Source: DASYDU01 sp050248495 (GTDB lineage Bacteria > Planctomycetota > Planctomycetia > Pirellulales > Lacipirellulaceae). Taken from it: a stretch of DNA of 64,000 nt. Shown in pieces: positions 53,097 through 61,699 of the stretch; the first letter of the stretch is position 1; each line of letters starts with the position of its first letter. Below the pieces are notes generated by a model that was not told the DNA's origin, ran no database searches, and was given only the letters and a program-made list of their open reading frames with translations. The position numbers and the translations under genes were made by a program. The stretch lies in NCBI GenBank assembly GCA_050248495.1, contig JBFWSG010000007.1, positions 62,001 through 126,000 of the forward strand, read 5' to 3'.

Positions 53097-53424
53097 ATAT
53101 TTGCAGCACATTCTGGCCGAGGCAGATTATCTGATCGGCGCCGCTGCTTCCCTCGAACGAGCTGAATTCCTGTACGATGAAACGCTGAAGCGGGCGTTCG
53201 TACGGAGTATCGAGATTATCGGCGAAGCGGCCAAGCACGTGCCCGACGATTTTCGCACGCTTCATCCCCATGTGGAATGGCGTTCCATGGCAGGAATGCG
53301 AGATCGCCTGATTCACGGCTATTTCGGCGTCGACTACGAGCTGGTCTGGGATGTGGTGGTCAATAAGATTCCGGAACTGCATGACGCGGTGGCGGCGATC
53401 CTCGACGGGTTGGACGAAGGCTAG
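53077..53424 (+). CDS. hepT: HepT-like HEPN ribonuclease toxin
   Basis: 115 residues from the ATG at 53077, with GGGAGG six bases upstream. The HEPN active motif Rx4HxY is R75-D-R-L-I-H80-G-Y82 in 'MAGMRDRLIHGYFGV'. In the best-studied pair the Tyr of this motif is the AMPylation target of MntA, and it is present. The four-helix bundle is clear ('REYLQHILAEADYLIGA', 'FVRSIEIIGEAAKHVPDDF'). Together with MntA this is a complete two-gene type VII-like toxin-antitoxin unit. Confidence 0.88.
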   Translation: MSSSPREYLQHILAEADYLIGAAASLERAEFLYDETLKRAFVRSIEIIGEAAKHVPDDFRTLHPHVEWRSMAGMRDRLIHGYFGVDYELVWDVVVNKIPELHDAVAAILDGLDEG

Positions 53425-53430
53425 CATGCC

Positions 53431-54462
53431 ATGGTTTCTGCGGAACAGGGTGCCAGGCGCCAGAGCCATTCGCTGTTGCAGCGCGTTCTCAATTTGTCGC
53501 TCGTTATCATAGCGATCGCCGTGTCGCTGCTGGTGTTCCCGAGCGTGCTACTATGGATGGTGGCTGCTTGGCTCGCCATCGGCAGTTGGCAGATTTTGCG
53601 AGGAAGAAGCAGCTGGCTGCCGCTGGCGGCGTGTGTTGCGGTGCTTGTGATCAAGCGGCCGGATTGGTCGCCGGCGATGATGCTGCTTGGCGTGGCGCTG
53701 GTCGCTGCGGCGGTCCTTTTCCTTTGGCGTGGTCGGCGATCGGCGCGAGAATCATTCACGCAGAAAGCTGCGCGCCTGACGATCGGCGTAGTTTGGCTCG
53801 TTTGGCTCATCGCGGTTTGGGAGTCGTACGAGAGTTGCCACGCGCGGCGACCGCTGAGTCTTCATCCGATGCAACCGATTGTTTGCGTCGGTGACAGCCT
53901 CACCACGGGGCTAACGACAAAAGAGGCCTACCCGGACTATTTGCAGGAGTTGGTGAGCGTGCCGGTCGTTAATCTCGGCCGGGCGGGAGTGACGGCGCGG
54001 GACATGACGAAACACTTGCCGGAGATCCTGGAACGGCAACCGCAAGGGGTGGTTATTGAATTTGGTGGGCACGATTTTTTGCGGGGCTATGGGCGGGAGT
54101 CGACGCGAGAGAGTCTGCTGCAGATCATTGAAGCCTGTCGCGCTGCAGGTGCGAAGGTTGTGCTGATGGAGATTCCGCGCGGATTCATCACCGATCCGTT
54201 CTCGGGACTGGAGCGGGAGCTGGCGCGGGAGTATGACCTGGAGTTGATCCCCGATTCGACGATTCGCATGCTCGTGGTGCGAAGCCCAGCGATTCCGCTG
54301 GTCGGCGATGTGACCAAGCCGCATTGGAGCGACGACGGTCTGCATCCGAATGTCGACGGTGCGCGGATGATGGCGGATGTTGTGTACCGCGCCCTGCAAG
54401 GAATTTACGGGCCGACGATCACCGCGGAGCGGCCAGGAACGCCGCGGGCAGGTAGTCAATGA
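53431..54462 (+). CDS. Membrane-anchored SGNH/GDSL-type esterase
   Basis: 343 residues. The N-terminal part has about four hydrophobic helices (~20-50, 62-75, 80-100, 118-130). The SGNH domain starts at ~150 with 'VCVGDSLTTGLTTKEAYPDY' (Ser nucleophile). The second block is 'NLGRAGVTARDMTKHLPE'. The third is 'EFGGHDFLRGYGRE', with His where N is usual. 'WSDDGLHPNVDGA' carries the catalytic Asp and His. Likely a lipid or glycan deacylase at the membrane. The last 44 bp overlap the convergent nnrD gene. Confidence 0.82.
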   Translation: MVSAEQGARRQSHSLLQRVLNLSLVIIAIAVSLLVFPSVLLWMVAAWLAIGSWQILRGRSSWLPLAACVAVLVIKRPDWSPAMMLLGVALVAAAVLFLWRGRRSARESFTQKAARLTIGVVWLVWLIAVWESYESCHARRPLSLHPMQPIVCVGDSLTTGLTTKEAYPDYLQELVSVPVVNLGRAGVTARDMTKHLPEILERQPQGVVIEFGGHDFLRGYGRESTRESLLQIIEACRAAGAKVVLMEIPRGFITDPFSGLERELAREYDLELIPDSTIRMLVVRSPAIPLVGDVTKPHWSDDGLHPNVDGARMMADVVYRALQGIYGPTITAERPGTPRAGSQ

Positions 54463-55339
54463 GGTCGCTGGCGATCAGCGATACCTGGCCGAGCATTCGC
54501 GCGGCGAGGTCGCCGGCGCGGCCGTGTTGGTGAACGCCAAGGCGGGCGGCGTCGAAGGGCGGCAAATGCTGGCAGAGGAGGGCGGTGATCACGCCGGTGA
54601 GCACGTCGCCCGTGCCGCCGGTCGCCATTCCAGGGTTGCCCGTTTGGTTCAGTGCGTAACGCGTGCCGTCGGTGACGACGGTGTGATGGCCTTTTAGGAC
54701 CACGGTTGTGGCGTAAGTGCCGCCGCTCGCGGCTCGACTGAGCTCGCCGAAGTCTGAAGCCAGCTCGCCGGCGGCTTGGATGCGGGCCTCGTCTTCGCTC
54801 GCAGGTTTGGCGCCCGTGAGGCGGGCGAATTCGCCGGGATGAGGCGTGAGAATGCGAGGGCCAGCAGCTTCCGCGAGCAGCTCTTTGTGTTCTGCCAGCG
54901 CGAACAGCGCGTCGGCATCGACGACCATCGGTTGCCGCACTTCGCGGTAGAGCCGAGCGACGAAATCAGCCGCGCCCGGCGTCCGGCCCAAACCGGGTCC
55001 GAGCGCAAGCGCCGTCATGTTCTCGGCGAGCGCGAGCACTTCGTCAGCCGCGTCTTCCACCATGTGATTCGTCGCGTGGTCTTCACTTGCAGACGTGAGG
55101 CCCACGGTCATGTAGCTGGGGTTGTAGCCGGCGACGACGTCTTGAATCGACCGCGGCACTGCGAGCGTCACGAGGCCCGCACCGCTGCGGAGTGTGGCCA
55201 TGCCCGCGAGCGTGATCGCGCCGCTCATGCCGCGCGAGCCGCCGACCACCAGCGCGTGGCCGAAGAGGCCCTTGTGGCTCTCCGCGGGGCGGGGTGGCAG
55301 TGTTGGCAGCGGCGTATTGGTGACGTCGGTGAGCGGCAT
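54419..55339 (-). CDS. nnrD: ADP-dependent NAD(P)H-hydrate dehydratase
   Basis: Repairs hydrated NADH/NADPH (NADHX) together with an epimerase. 306 residues. Signatures: 'HALVVGGSRGMSGAITLAGM' (residues ~28-47), 'ALALGPGLGRTPGAADFV', 'PRILTPHPGEFARLTG' and the nucleotide site 'NQTGNPGMATGGTGDVLTG' near 235. This is the stand-alone C-terminal domain; no fused NnrE (epimerase) part is present. It starts five bases after the larB stop codon and is probably co-transcribed. Confidence 0.94.
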   Translation of the reverse strand: MPLTDVTNTPLPTLPPRPAESHKGLFGHALVVGGSRGMSGAITLAGMATLRSGAGLVTLAVPRSIQDVVAGYNPSYMTVGLTSASEDHATNHMVEDAADEVLALAENMTALALGPGLGRTPGAADFVARLYREVRQPMVVDADALFALAEHKELLAEAAGPRILTPHPGEFARLTGAKPASEDEARIQAAGELASDFGELSRAASGGTYATTVVLKGHHTVVTDGTRYALNQTGNPGMATGGTGDVLTGVITALLCQHLPPFDAARLGVHQHGRAGDLAARMLGQVSLIASDLIDYLPAAFLAAPR

Positions 55340-55344
55340 AGGCG

Positions 55345-56055
55345 TCAGGTGTCAGGTGTCGGCTGGCGACGCGTCGCGATCAATCCGGCGAGGTAGGCGG
55401 CCTTGAAGCCGGCATCGATGTTGACCACCGCCACGTTCGCGGCGCAGCTGTTGAGCATCGAGAGCAGCGCGGCGACGCCGCCGAAATTCGCGCCATAGCC
55501 GACGCTCGTCGGCACGCCGATCACCGGGCAGGCGACGTACCCGGCAACCACGCTCGGTAATGCCCCTTCCATGCCGGCAACGACGACGACCGCGTCCGCA
55601 TGCTCGAATTCGGCAAGCCGCTCGCGCAGGCGATGCGGCCCGGCGACGCCGACGTCGTGAATCATCGTCACCGTGACCCCCATCCACTCCAGCGTCTCGC
55701 GGACTTCCTCGGCGACTGGCAGGTCGCTTGAACCGGCCGAAATGACGGCGACCGCACCGGTTGGCACGCGGCCATTGCAAGACGGCTTGGGCACGCGAAA
55801 CGTTCGGGCGGACGCATTGTAACGGCCGGCGGCAAATGAACTGGCGAGCACAGCCGCCTGTTCGGCGTCGACCCGCGTGGCGAACGCATCTTCGCCCGCG
55901 GCGACGAGCGAACTGAGGATCGCTCGCAACTGGTCGGCCGACTTGCCCTGAGCAAAGACCACCTCGGGAAATCCGCAGCGGCGATGCCGGTCGAGGTCGA
56001 CCGAGGCAGTTTCCAGGCGGGCTGTGGCTTTCGAAGCGGTCGGAAGTGGTTCCAT
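55345..56055 (-). CDS. larB: LarB-type nickel-pincer cofactor biosynthesis protein
   Basis: 236 residues. LarB carboxylates nicotinic acid adenine dinucleotide in making the nickel-pincer nucleotide cofactor of lactate racemase-type enzymes. The C-terminal half is related to AIR carboxylase (PurE): 'GAVAVISAGSSDLPVAEEV', 'AVVVVAGMEGALPSVVAGYV' and 'VIGVPTSVGYGANFGGVAAL'. 'VVNIDAGFKAAYLAGLIATR' is the usual LarB ending. LarC and LarE are not in the window, so the cofactor route cannot be confirmed here. Confidence 0.92.
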   Translation of the reverse strand: MEPLPTASKATARLETASVDLDRHRRCGFPEVVFAQGKSADQLRAILSSLVAAGEDAFATRVDAEQAAVLASSFAAGRYNASARTFRVPKPSCNGRVPTGAVAVISAGSSDLPVAEEVRETLEWMGVTVTMIHDVGVAGPHRLRERLAEFEHADAVVVVAGMEGALPSVVAGYVACPVIGVPTSVGYGANFGGVAALLSMLNSCAANVAVVNIDAGFKAAYLAGLIATRRQPTPDT

Positions 56056-56150
56056 GTCTTCAGTTTAACGGTCCGCGCCGCCATCAGACAGCCGGCGGGC
56101 CTTTGTGGCCGGCCGTCATGACGACAACCGCCGTGGAGGCAGGAAAAACT

Positions 56151-56180
56151 TTGACAGGGGTTACAACACCCCTCCATAAT
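56151..56180 (+). promoter_or_regulatory. Promoter with palindromic spacer, upstream of the lamin-tail gene
   Basis: TTGACA (56151-56156), an 18-base spacer and CATAAT (56175-56180). The spacer contains GGGGT-TACAAC-ACCCC (56157-56172), an inverted repeat that could be an operator. The gene's ATG is about 60 bp downstream, leaving a real leader. Confidence 0.55.
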
Positions 56181-56238
56181 AATGACCCCCAAATGACTGT
56201 TTTCGCACCACCACCGATTCTACCACGGGGACACGAAC

Positions 56239-57876
56239 ATGGACTGCCTCCTCTTGCGCTGGCCGAGCCGCCGCACATTGTTCGCGGCGACTCTGCTTGT
56301 TCTTGCCGCACACGCTAGTCCGGTGAATGCTCAACTCGAGATCACCGAAGTGATGCATACGCCGCTGGGCAATGCGAGCCTGTGGGAGTGGGTCGAGGTC
56401 CGCAATACTTCGACGTCTGCAATTGATTTAGACGGCTGGATCTTCGACGACGACGATGACGTGCCCGTTAGCGAGTTGAACTACGTCAACATCAAAGCAA
56501 CCAACGGCAACACCGTGATTCCGGCCGGCGGCGTGGCGGTGCTCTACGCCGGAAGCGACCTCAACTACACGCCGTCGCGGTTCACCAATGCCTGGGGCAG
56601 CGGCGTTACGTTGATCCCGGTGACCAACTTCACGACCCTCACGGCCACGGATGCCATCGGCTTGTGGCCTAATCGCACCGCGTACCTGGCAGACGATCTG
56701 GGAGAAGGCGAGAACCCGCGGCGGAGTTTTAATCATGCCGCCGCCTGGCTCGACTATCAATTGGAGTTTCCCCAGGCCGCGGCCGGTCACTCGATCGCCT
56801 ACAAGGGGACTGGCGACTATCGCGACGCAGGCAATTGGGTGCAGAGCCGCACCGGCATGTTGCAGGCCAGCACCAGCGTGGCGACCACGCTCACCGGCAC
56901 CGCGCTCAACGGCGAGGATCGTGGCAACCCGGGGCTCGTGCCGGGCGGATCCACGCCGACGGGACTCCTCATCACCGAGGTGATGGCGGCCCCGGATTCA
57001 CCCGAACCGGCCTGGGAATGGGTCGAAGTGCTCAACAATACGGGAACGACAATTAATTTCTCGGCCCAGAATTATGTGCTCCACGACGATGATGGGGCGG
57101 ACTTCTCGAATGCCAACATCACTTCGGGCGTGCTGCCGCAAGGCGGCGTGGGAGTGCTCTTCAACGCCGCGGCCAATTCGCTCGCCAACATGCAGGCCGC
57201 TTGGGGCAGCGGGATCAACTTTATCCCGGTCAGCGCCTGGGGCAACGGCCTGGCCAACGGCGGCGATACGATCGCGCTGTGGGACAGCATCGACGACTAC
57301 GACCGGGACAAGCCGGGCAGCGGCCGCACGACGGATCATGCGGTTTCTGTCGTCACGTACGCGGCGACCGATCCCTGGCCGACGAGCGACAACGCATCGT
57401 CTATTTACTTGAGAAACCTCGGATTCGATCCGGCGGACGGCGACAACTGGCGGCTCAGCGACGACGACGATTTCATCGGCTCATTCGTCGCGGACCCCGT
57501 CCTGGGCACGCTGGTCGATCATCCGGGCGGCGATGTGGGCAGCCCGGGCAAAGTGGGCGCGGCGGCAGTCGGCGGAGTGCTGGGCGACTACAGCGGCAAC
57601 AACCGGGTCGACGCTGCCGACTACACAATCTGGCGAGACCGCCTCAACGGCAACAGCCTGACAAACGACGCCAGCCCCGGCAGCGTAACATTGGACGACT
57701 ACAACTACTGGAAGTCGCGGTTCGGCGCGACGACGGGCGCGGGGGCGGTTGCCACGGTGCCCGAGCCGGCATGCATGACGACAGTGGTAAGCTTCTTATT
57801 CTTGTCCGCCGGTGCTCGGAGCGCGTTGCCTCGGAATCGGTGGATCAGTTCGTTGCCGCGAATCGGCCGTTGCTAA
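56239..57876 (+). CDS. Lamin-tail-domain protein with dockerin and PEP-CTERM tail
   Basis: 545 residues, signal peptide ~1-31 (RTLFAATLLVLAAHASPVNA). Two lamin-tail (LTD) domains: the first starts 'LEITEVMHTPLGNASLWEWV' and the second 'LLITEVMAAPDSPEPAWEWV', each with 'EVxNxTxxxIxxxxxxx' strands. An acidic segment follows each first strand. Near the end come 'GDYSGNNRVDAADYTIWRDR' and a second dockerin-like piece, then VPEPACMTTVVSFLFLS and basic residues. LTD domains in bacteria are often found on exported nucleases or adhesins; no nuclease domain is visible here. Likely surface-sorted binding protein. Confidence 0.85.
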   Translation: MDCLLLRWPSRRTLFAATLLVLAAHASPVNAQLEITEVMHTPLGNASLWEWVEVRNTSTSAIDLDGWIFDDDDDVPVSELNYVNIKATNGNTVIPAGGVAVLYAGSDLNYTPSRFTNAWGSGVTLIPVTNFTTLTATDAIGLWPNRTAYLADDLGEGENPRRSFNHAAAWLDYQLEFPQAAAGHSIAYKGTGDYRDAGNWVQSRTGMLQASTSVATTLTGTALNGEDRGNPGLVPGGSTPTGLLITEVMAAPDSPEPAWEWVEVLNNTGTTINFSAQNYVLHDDDGADFSNANITSGVLPQGGVGVLFNAAANSLANMQAAWGSGINFIPVSAWGNGLANGGDTIALWDSIDDYDRDKPGSGRTTDHAVSVVTYAATDPWPTSDNASSIYLRNLGFDPADGDNWRLSDDDDFIGSFVADPVLGTLVDHPGGDVGSPGKVGAAAVGGVLGDYSGNNRVDAADYTIWRDRLNGNSLTNDASPGSVTLDDYNYWKSRFGATTGAGAVATVPEPACMTTVVSFLFLSAGARSALPRNRWISSLPRIGRC

Positions 57877-57989
57877 CGCGCGATGCGGACAAAAACTAGT
57901 TGGTGGTAATGGCATTTACCTTTGGCGAAGGGTATAACGTTTGCGCCAGGCAACGCGTGTCCATTCTTTTCTCGACATAGGAGCGATTC

Positions 57990-58592
57990 ATGGTTGCTAG
58001 AATCTTGCTGATCTCTGTCGTCTGGGCGACAGTTGGCGGCGTCGCGGTGGGGCAACAATATGTGACCAAACAGGAGTTCGACGATTCGATCCAGAAGCTG
58101 AGCGATCAGATTGCGGCTCTGGCGGGCGTGTCGTCTCCGGGAGCGTCTCTCGAAGAGCGCGTCGCGGCGCTCGAACAGAACCAGAAGGACCTCAACGTGG
58201 TGCAGCGCGATCATGGGGTCGTGCTCGGTCAAATTGCGACGCGCGGCGACAATGGCGATTACCATTGGCGCTTCGACACGAACAGCCAGTCGGCACGCAA
58301 CGAACTGCGGCAGGCGATCAAGAGCGCCGTCCCCAGCCAGGGGCTCTTCGTGATTCACAATCGCAGCAGCAACCACAAGGACATCGTCGTTAACGGCATC
58401 CAGCATCGCATTTTTGCGGGCGCGACGCTGGAATTGCCGGTGCCGGCCAAAGTGGTAAAGACTTGGCTTCCCGGCGAAGGCACGAAATACTGGCGCCTTG
58501 ATTTCGCCAACAATTTCGAACAGCGGATCGACCTGAACGATCGCTACGTGCCGGAGGTGATTCGCACGCTTGAGCAGGTGGCCGTCTACTAA
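57990..58592 (+). CDS. Secreted coiled-coil protein of unknown function
   Basis: 200 residues with a signal peptide (MVARILLISVVWATVGGVAV to AVGQ). A coiled coil at ~25-75 ('YVTKQEFDDSIQKLSDQIAA', 'VAALEQNQKDLNVVQRD'). The C-terminal half looks like a beta-rich binding domain ('GLFVIHNRSSNHKDIVVNG', 'FAGATLELPVPAKVVKTWLP'). AGGAG lies nine bases before the ATG. No family recognised. Confidence 0.7.
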   Translation: MVARILLISVVWATVGGVAVGQQYVTKQEFDDSIQKLSDQIAALAGVSSPGASLEERVAALEQNQKDLNVVQRDHGVVLGQIATRGDNGDYHWRFDTNSQSARNELRQAIKSAVPSQGLFVIHNRSSNHKDIVVNGIQHRIFAGATLELPVPAKVVKTWLPGEGTKYWRLDFANNFEQRIDLNDRYVPEVIRTLEQVAVY

Positions 58593-58696
58593 CTCGCTGG
58601 GCTGGCGGCTATTGGAGCACGGGGAGCCGGGAAACGTGGCGCAGGTGATGCCTCGCGCCGATGTGCCCGTCCGTTCGCACCAAGCGGCAGCGGCGT

Positions 58697-59464
58697 CTAT
58701 CCGGCGGTCGACGTGTCGGCAAGCCACGCCTGCCAGCCGGATTGCAGCTCCGCATACGACTGGATCCCGTAGTGCGAGCGCAGTGCGGCCTCCCAGCCCA
58801 GCGCCTGTCCGTCTGCCGCAAAGCGGACGACCTCCTGTTTGTCGCCTCGCGTGAGTAGGAAGCTCACTAACGAAGCCGCAGCCGCGTAACCGGACTCGTC
58901 GAGTGCTTTCAGGTCCGGCATTTCCAGCAGCAACGCGAGGTTGGGCGCCCTGCCGGTCCGCGCCCAAAACGCCGTTTGCTGGTTTCGAGCTGCCTTCCTG
59001 GCGTCGTCGTCGAATCGACAGGCGATGCCTTCCTCAGCCCAGGGAGGCAGGCGCTTGGGATGCGCAAATCGAGTTGCGAGCACCGTATGTACGATTTCGT
59101 GGCGCAGTGTGCTGCCCGCCGCTCGGCTGGGCGACGTGCTCAGATAGACATTGTGCAGGAGCCGGTCGGGATGGTCCTTGGCCCAGGTCAGGCCGCGATC
59201 TTCGACCGTCGAGAAATCGATGTAGATAACCGAGCGGCCGGCGCCTGTCGGCAATTCCTCCCCCAGCCATTCCAGCGCGAACTCTTTGCGGAATCGATTT
59301 GCTTCGGCAAGCACCGATTGGGCGTAACGCTGCTCCGCCTCCTCCGACTTGGCTTTCGGAGAATAGACGAGGAAATTGGCGTCGCTGGCGTATCCGTCGG
59401 CGTGGAGTTGAGGGGCCAATAGAGAGCAGAAGAGTGCCGCGAGCGCGATTCGCAGGGTCATCAT
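58697..59464 (-). CDS. Secreted HExxH metallopeptidase-like protein
   Basis: 255 residues from the ATG at 59464, AAGGAGG seven bases upstream; the next codon is also ATG. Signal peptide: MMTLRIALAALFCSLLAPQL up to LHADG. The zinc motif is 'LRHEIVHTVLATRF' (HEIVH), with 'PPWAEEGIACRFDDD' 15 residues on, where the Glu could be the third ligand, as in peptidase MA-like and DUF1570-type gluzincins. The C-terminal part ('SYAELQSGWQAWLAD') is typical of these short secreted proteins. Proteolytic function is inferred. Confidence 0.78.
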   Translation of the reverse strand: MMTLRIALAALFCSLLAPQLHADGYASDANFLVYSPKAKSEEAEQRYAQSVLAEANRFRKEFALEWLGEELPTGAGRSVIYIDFSTVEDRGLTWAKDHPDRLLHNVYLSTSPSRAAGSTLRHEIVHTVLATRFAHPKRLPPWAEEGIACRFDDDARKAARNQQTAFWARTGRAPNLALLLEMPDLKALDESGYAAAASLVSFLLTRGDKQEVVRFAADGQALGWEAALRSHYGIQSYAELQSGWQAWLADTSTAG

Positions 59465-59801
59465 TGCGGGGCCTCCTTGCCGGTTGCGAACGGGTGGATT
59501 CCATCCACCATCGAACCGACCAACGTAATCCCGGCTCTCGGCACGACCAACGCCAGCTAGCGCTTTTCGGCGAAATGATGCAGTGCTATCGCTAGCAGTG
59601 TTTCGCAGCATGGGACGACCGCTTTTCGGCTCCTGGCCGCAGCCCGAGAGCCATCACGAGCGGCCGCTACGGCGAATGCGCTGTCGCGACGCGAGACATG
59701 CGGCCAGAATCGCCAATAGTGTACATAAATATACACTACTGCCTAGCGCCGATTTTCGGCCACCGTGGTTTGCCGCTGACTTTTAGAAGACGGGCCGCGG
59801 G
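59465..59801. other. Intergenic region with an AT-rich palindrome
   Basis: About 335 bp between the ExeA-like gene and the metallopeptidase gene. TAGTGTACATAAATATACAC (59717-) forms 7-bp arms (TAGTGTA/TACACTA) in an otherwise GC-rich area. It could be an operator; no gene is present. Confidence 0.45.
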
Positions 59802-60623
59802 TTAGTTTGCGGCGACCGCGACCAACTCTTCGCTCACGGCTTCGACTTCGTGGGCAGTGAGCCGTTCCAGCCGGTCGGCGAAACCGACCAACAGCGAGAG
59901 ATCACCCAAGCGGTTGATCTGGCGCGGGATGCCGTGCCCAAGGAAGTGGAGAGCTTCGAGGGCGTCGGGTGTGAAGATTTCGCGATTGGCGCCCGCGGCG
60001 CGGAGGCGATGCGTGACGTAGCCGGCGGTTTCCTCCGGCGTCAGCGCTCGAAGCAGCGTGCTCACCGCCACGCGTTCCGCCAGGCTCGGCAGCCGCCCGA
60101 TCGCGGAGACGAGTCCCATCTGGCCGACCAACAGCAGTGACAAAGTCGGCTTCGAGTCGATTTCGAAGTTCAATAGTAGCCGCAGCGTTTCCAGCGCGCC
60201 GCAGTCTTCGAGCAAATGGGCCTCGTCGACCACCACGACCGCATGCCGGTCGAGATGGGCATTCTGAGCGAGGTAGAATTCAAGTCGGCGGACACTTTCT
60301 TCGACCGTGTACCGCGGCGGATCGGCCGGCGGCGCGCCGAGTTCTTCTGCCAGGTACACGAGCAAGTCGCGGCTCGACATCTGTGGGAACACGATCCGCA
60401 CGAACGGCGAGAAGCTGGCGTCGAGCTGGGCTTCGAGCAGCCGCGTGAGCGTTGTCTTGCCAGTGCCGGCGGGACCGGCGAGCAGGGCGGCGCCGCGCTG
60501 GTTCTCGATCGCGTAGCGCAGCTTCATGAGCGCGCCCTCATGCGCCTCGCAGGGGTACAGCCCAGCGCGGTCGTGGACCGACTCGAACGGCTGCGACGAC
60601 AGATTCCAATGTTCTAGATACAT
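59802..60623 (-). CDS. AAA ATPase of the ExeA / PEP-CTERM-locus family
   Basis: 273 residues from the ATG at 60623 (MYLEHWNLSSQPFESVHDRA). Walker A: 'LLAGPAGTGKTTLTRLLEA' (~48-66). Walker B: 'HAVVVVDEAHLLEDC'. The sensor region has 'LLNFEIDSKPTLSLLLVGQ', and the C-terminal lid has 'LRAAGANREIFTPDAL'. Its order after a kinase-like gene matches the 'secretion ATPase, PEP-CTERM locus' type found with exosortase and exopolysaccharide genes. ExeA itself helps a secretin assemble; the partner here is unknown. Confidence 0.85.
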   Translation of the reverse strand: MYLEHWNLSSQPFESVHDRAGLYPCEAHEGALMKLRYAIENQRGAALLAGPAGTGKTTLTRLLEAQLDASFSPFVRIVFPQMSSRDLLVYLAEELGAPPADPPRYTVEESVRRLEFYLAQNAHLDRHAVVVVDEAHLLEDCGALETLRLLLNFEIDSKPTLSLLLVGQMGLVSAIGRLPSLAERVAVSTLLRALTPEETAGYVTHRLRAAGANREIFTPDALEALHFLGHGIPRQINRLGDLSLLVGFADRLERLTAHEVEAVSEELVAVAAN

Positions 60624-60640
60624 GACGTGCAATTCGGGTC

Positions 60641-61666
60641 TTAGCGCGACAAGCTGGTGCGGTTTTCAATGAGGCCGATTAACTCGCAGCCGGTTTCGTC
60701 CAACAGCTCGCCGGCCACGGCGAAATCGTCGGCCTCGGCGTGTTTGGGATCGGTGACGGCGATCGCCGATTCGATCCGCATGTTGCGAATCAAGTGGCTC
60801 ACAGTGCTAAACGACCGCGGGGCGAGTATGGCCCCCAGGTCGACCAGCACGATTTCGTACGCATAACGCAGCACTCCTGCCGTGATCGAGGTCTGCAGCC
60901 CGGTGGCGTGCTGCGCCCCGTTGGGCTCGCGGGCCGTGGGAGCGCGGAGATCGAGCGGCAACAGGTCGACGCCGTCGCTTTCGGCGTGGATCACTGCCTC
61001 GGCGACCGGCAATCCTTGCTCCAGCACGTCCTGCCAGGAGGTCGTCGGCTGTACGCCCAACAGGCCGGCCAGCCGCGGCGCGCGAAAGTTGGCATCTACC
61101 AGGATCACGGAGCGCTTGCGCGCGGCGATGGCTACGGCGAGACAGAGCAGGGTGGTCGTCGCGCCGTCGCCGGCGTGCAATGCGCCGACGCCGATGATGT
61201 TGCCGCCATCCGCAGCTCGCTTGGGACGCGACAAGAGCAATTCCGCGATGTGCTCGTATTGGTCGGCGAACCGCTCCCACAACGAGCGGCAGACCTGGGG
61301 CCAGCGAAAGGCGCTGATCGCGGTCTCTGGCTCGAAGGCCGGCTCTGCGAGCGGCGTGAGATCGAATTCCTGTCCGAGCGCCGGCTCAACCACTGATCGA
61401 GGAGCGAACGACGAGAGGGGCCGTTTGCCGATGGCTGGCTGGGGTAACGTGGCGACGCTGGTCGCAGTCGGCCAGCGGAAATCCGGAGCGACTATCTCGA
61501 TCGTCGAGGCCAAGGAGGCATAGGGCGTTGCGGAAGGTGCCGCGGGCGCGGATCCAGCCGTCGCGGCTTGTCGCACATGGGCCGATTTCGGCGGCTGATG
61601 CGGCGGCGCGGATGTCCGCGGCGGATCGCGGCGAAACGCTTTGATGAAGGCTTGATTCGTGCTCAT
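60641..61666 (-). CDS. Tyrosine-kinase-like (CpsD/CapB fold) ATPase with a degenerate Walker A
   Basis: 341 residues. A long Pro/Ala-rich N-terminus (~1-130) precedes a bacterial tyrosine-kinase (BY-kinase) fold: 'GNIIGVGALHAGDGATTTLL' (Walker A region), 'RSVILVDANFRAPRLAGLLG' (Walker A') and 'YEIVLVDLGAILA'. The usual G-[ED]-G-K-[ST]-T is G-D-G-A-T-T, so the key lysine is Ala. No C-terminal Tyr cluster is visible. It is 17 bp before the ExeA-like gene, the order seen in PEP-CTERM/exopolysaccharide loci. Probably a regulatory relative, not an active kinase. Confidence 0.82.
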   Translation of the reverse strand: MSTNQAFIKAFRRDPPRTSAPPHQPPKSAHVRQAATAGSAPAAPSATPYASLASTIEIVAPDFRWPTATSVATLPQPAIGKRPLSSFAPRSVVEPALGQEFDLTPLAEPAFEPETAISAFRWPQVCRSLWERFADQYEHIAELLLSRPKRAADGGNIIGVGALHAGDGATTTLLCLAVAIAARKRSVILVDANFRAPRLAGLLGVQPTTSWQDVLEQGLPVAEAVIHAESDGVDLLPLDLRAPTAREPNGAQHATGLQTSITAGVLRYAYEIVLVDLGAILAPRSFSTVSHLIRNMRIESAIAVTDPKHAEADDFAVAGELLDETGCELIGLIENRTSLSR

Positions 61667-61699
61667 CGGGTCGGCGGCCTCGTGGCCGCGCTTTGTTTG

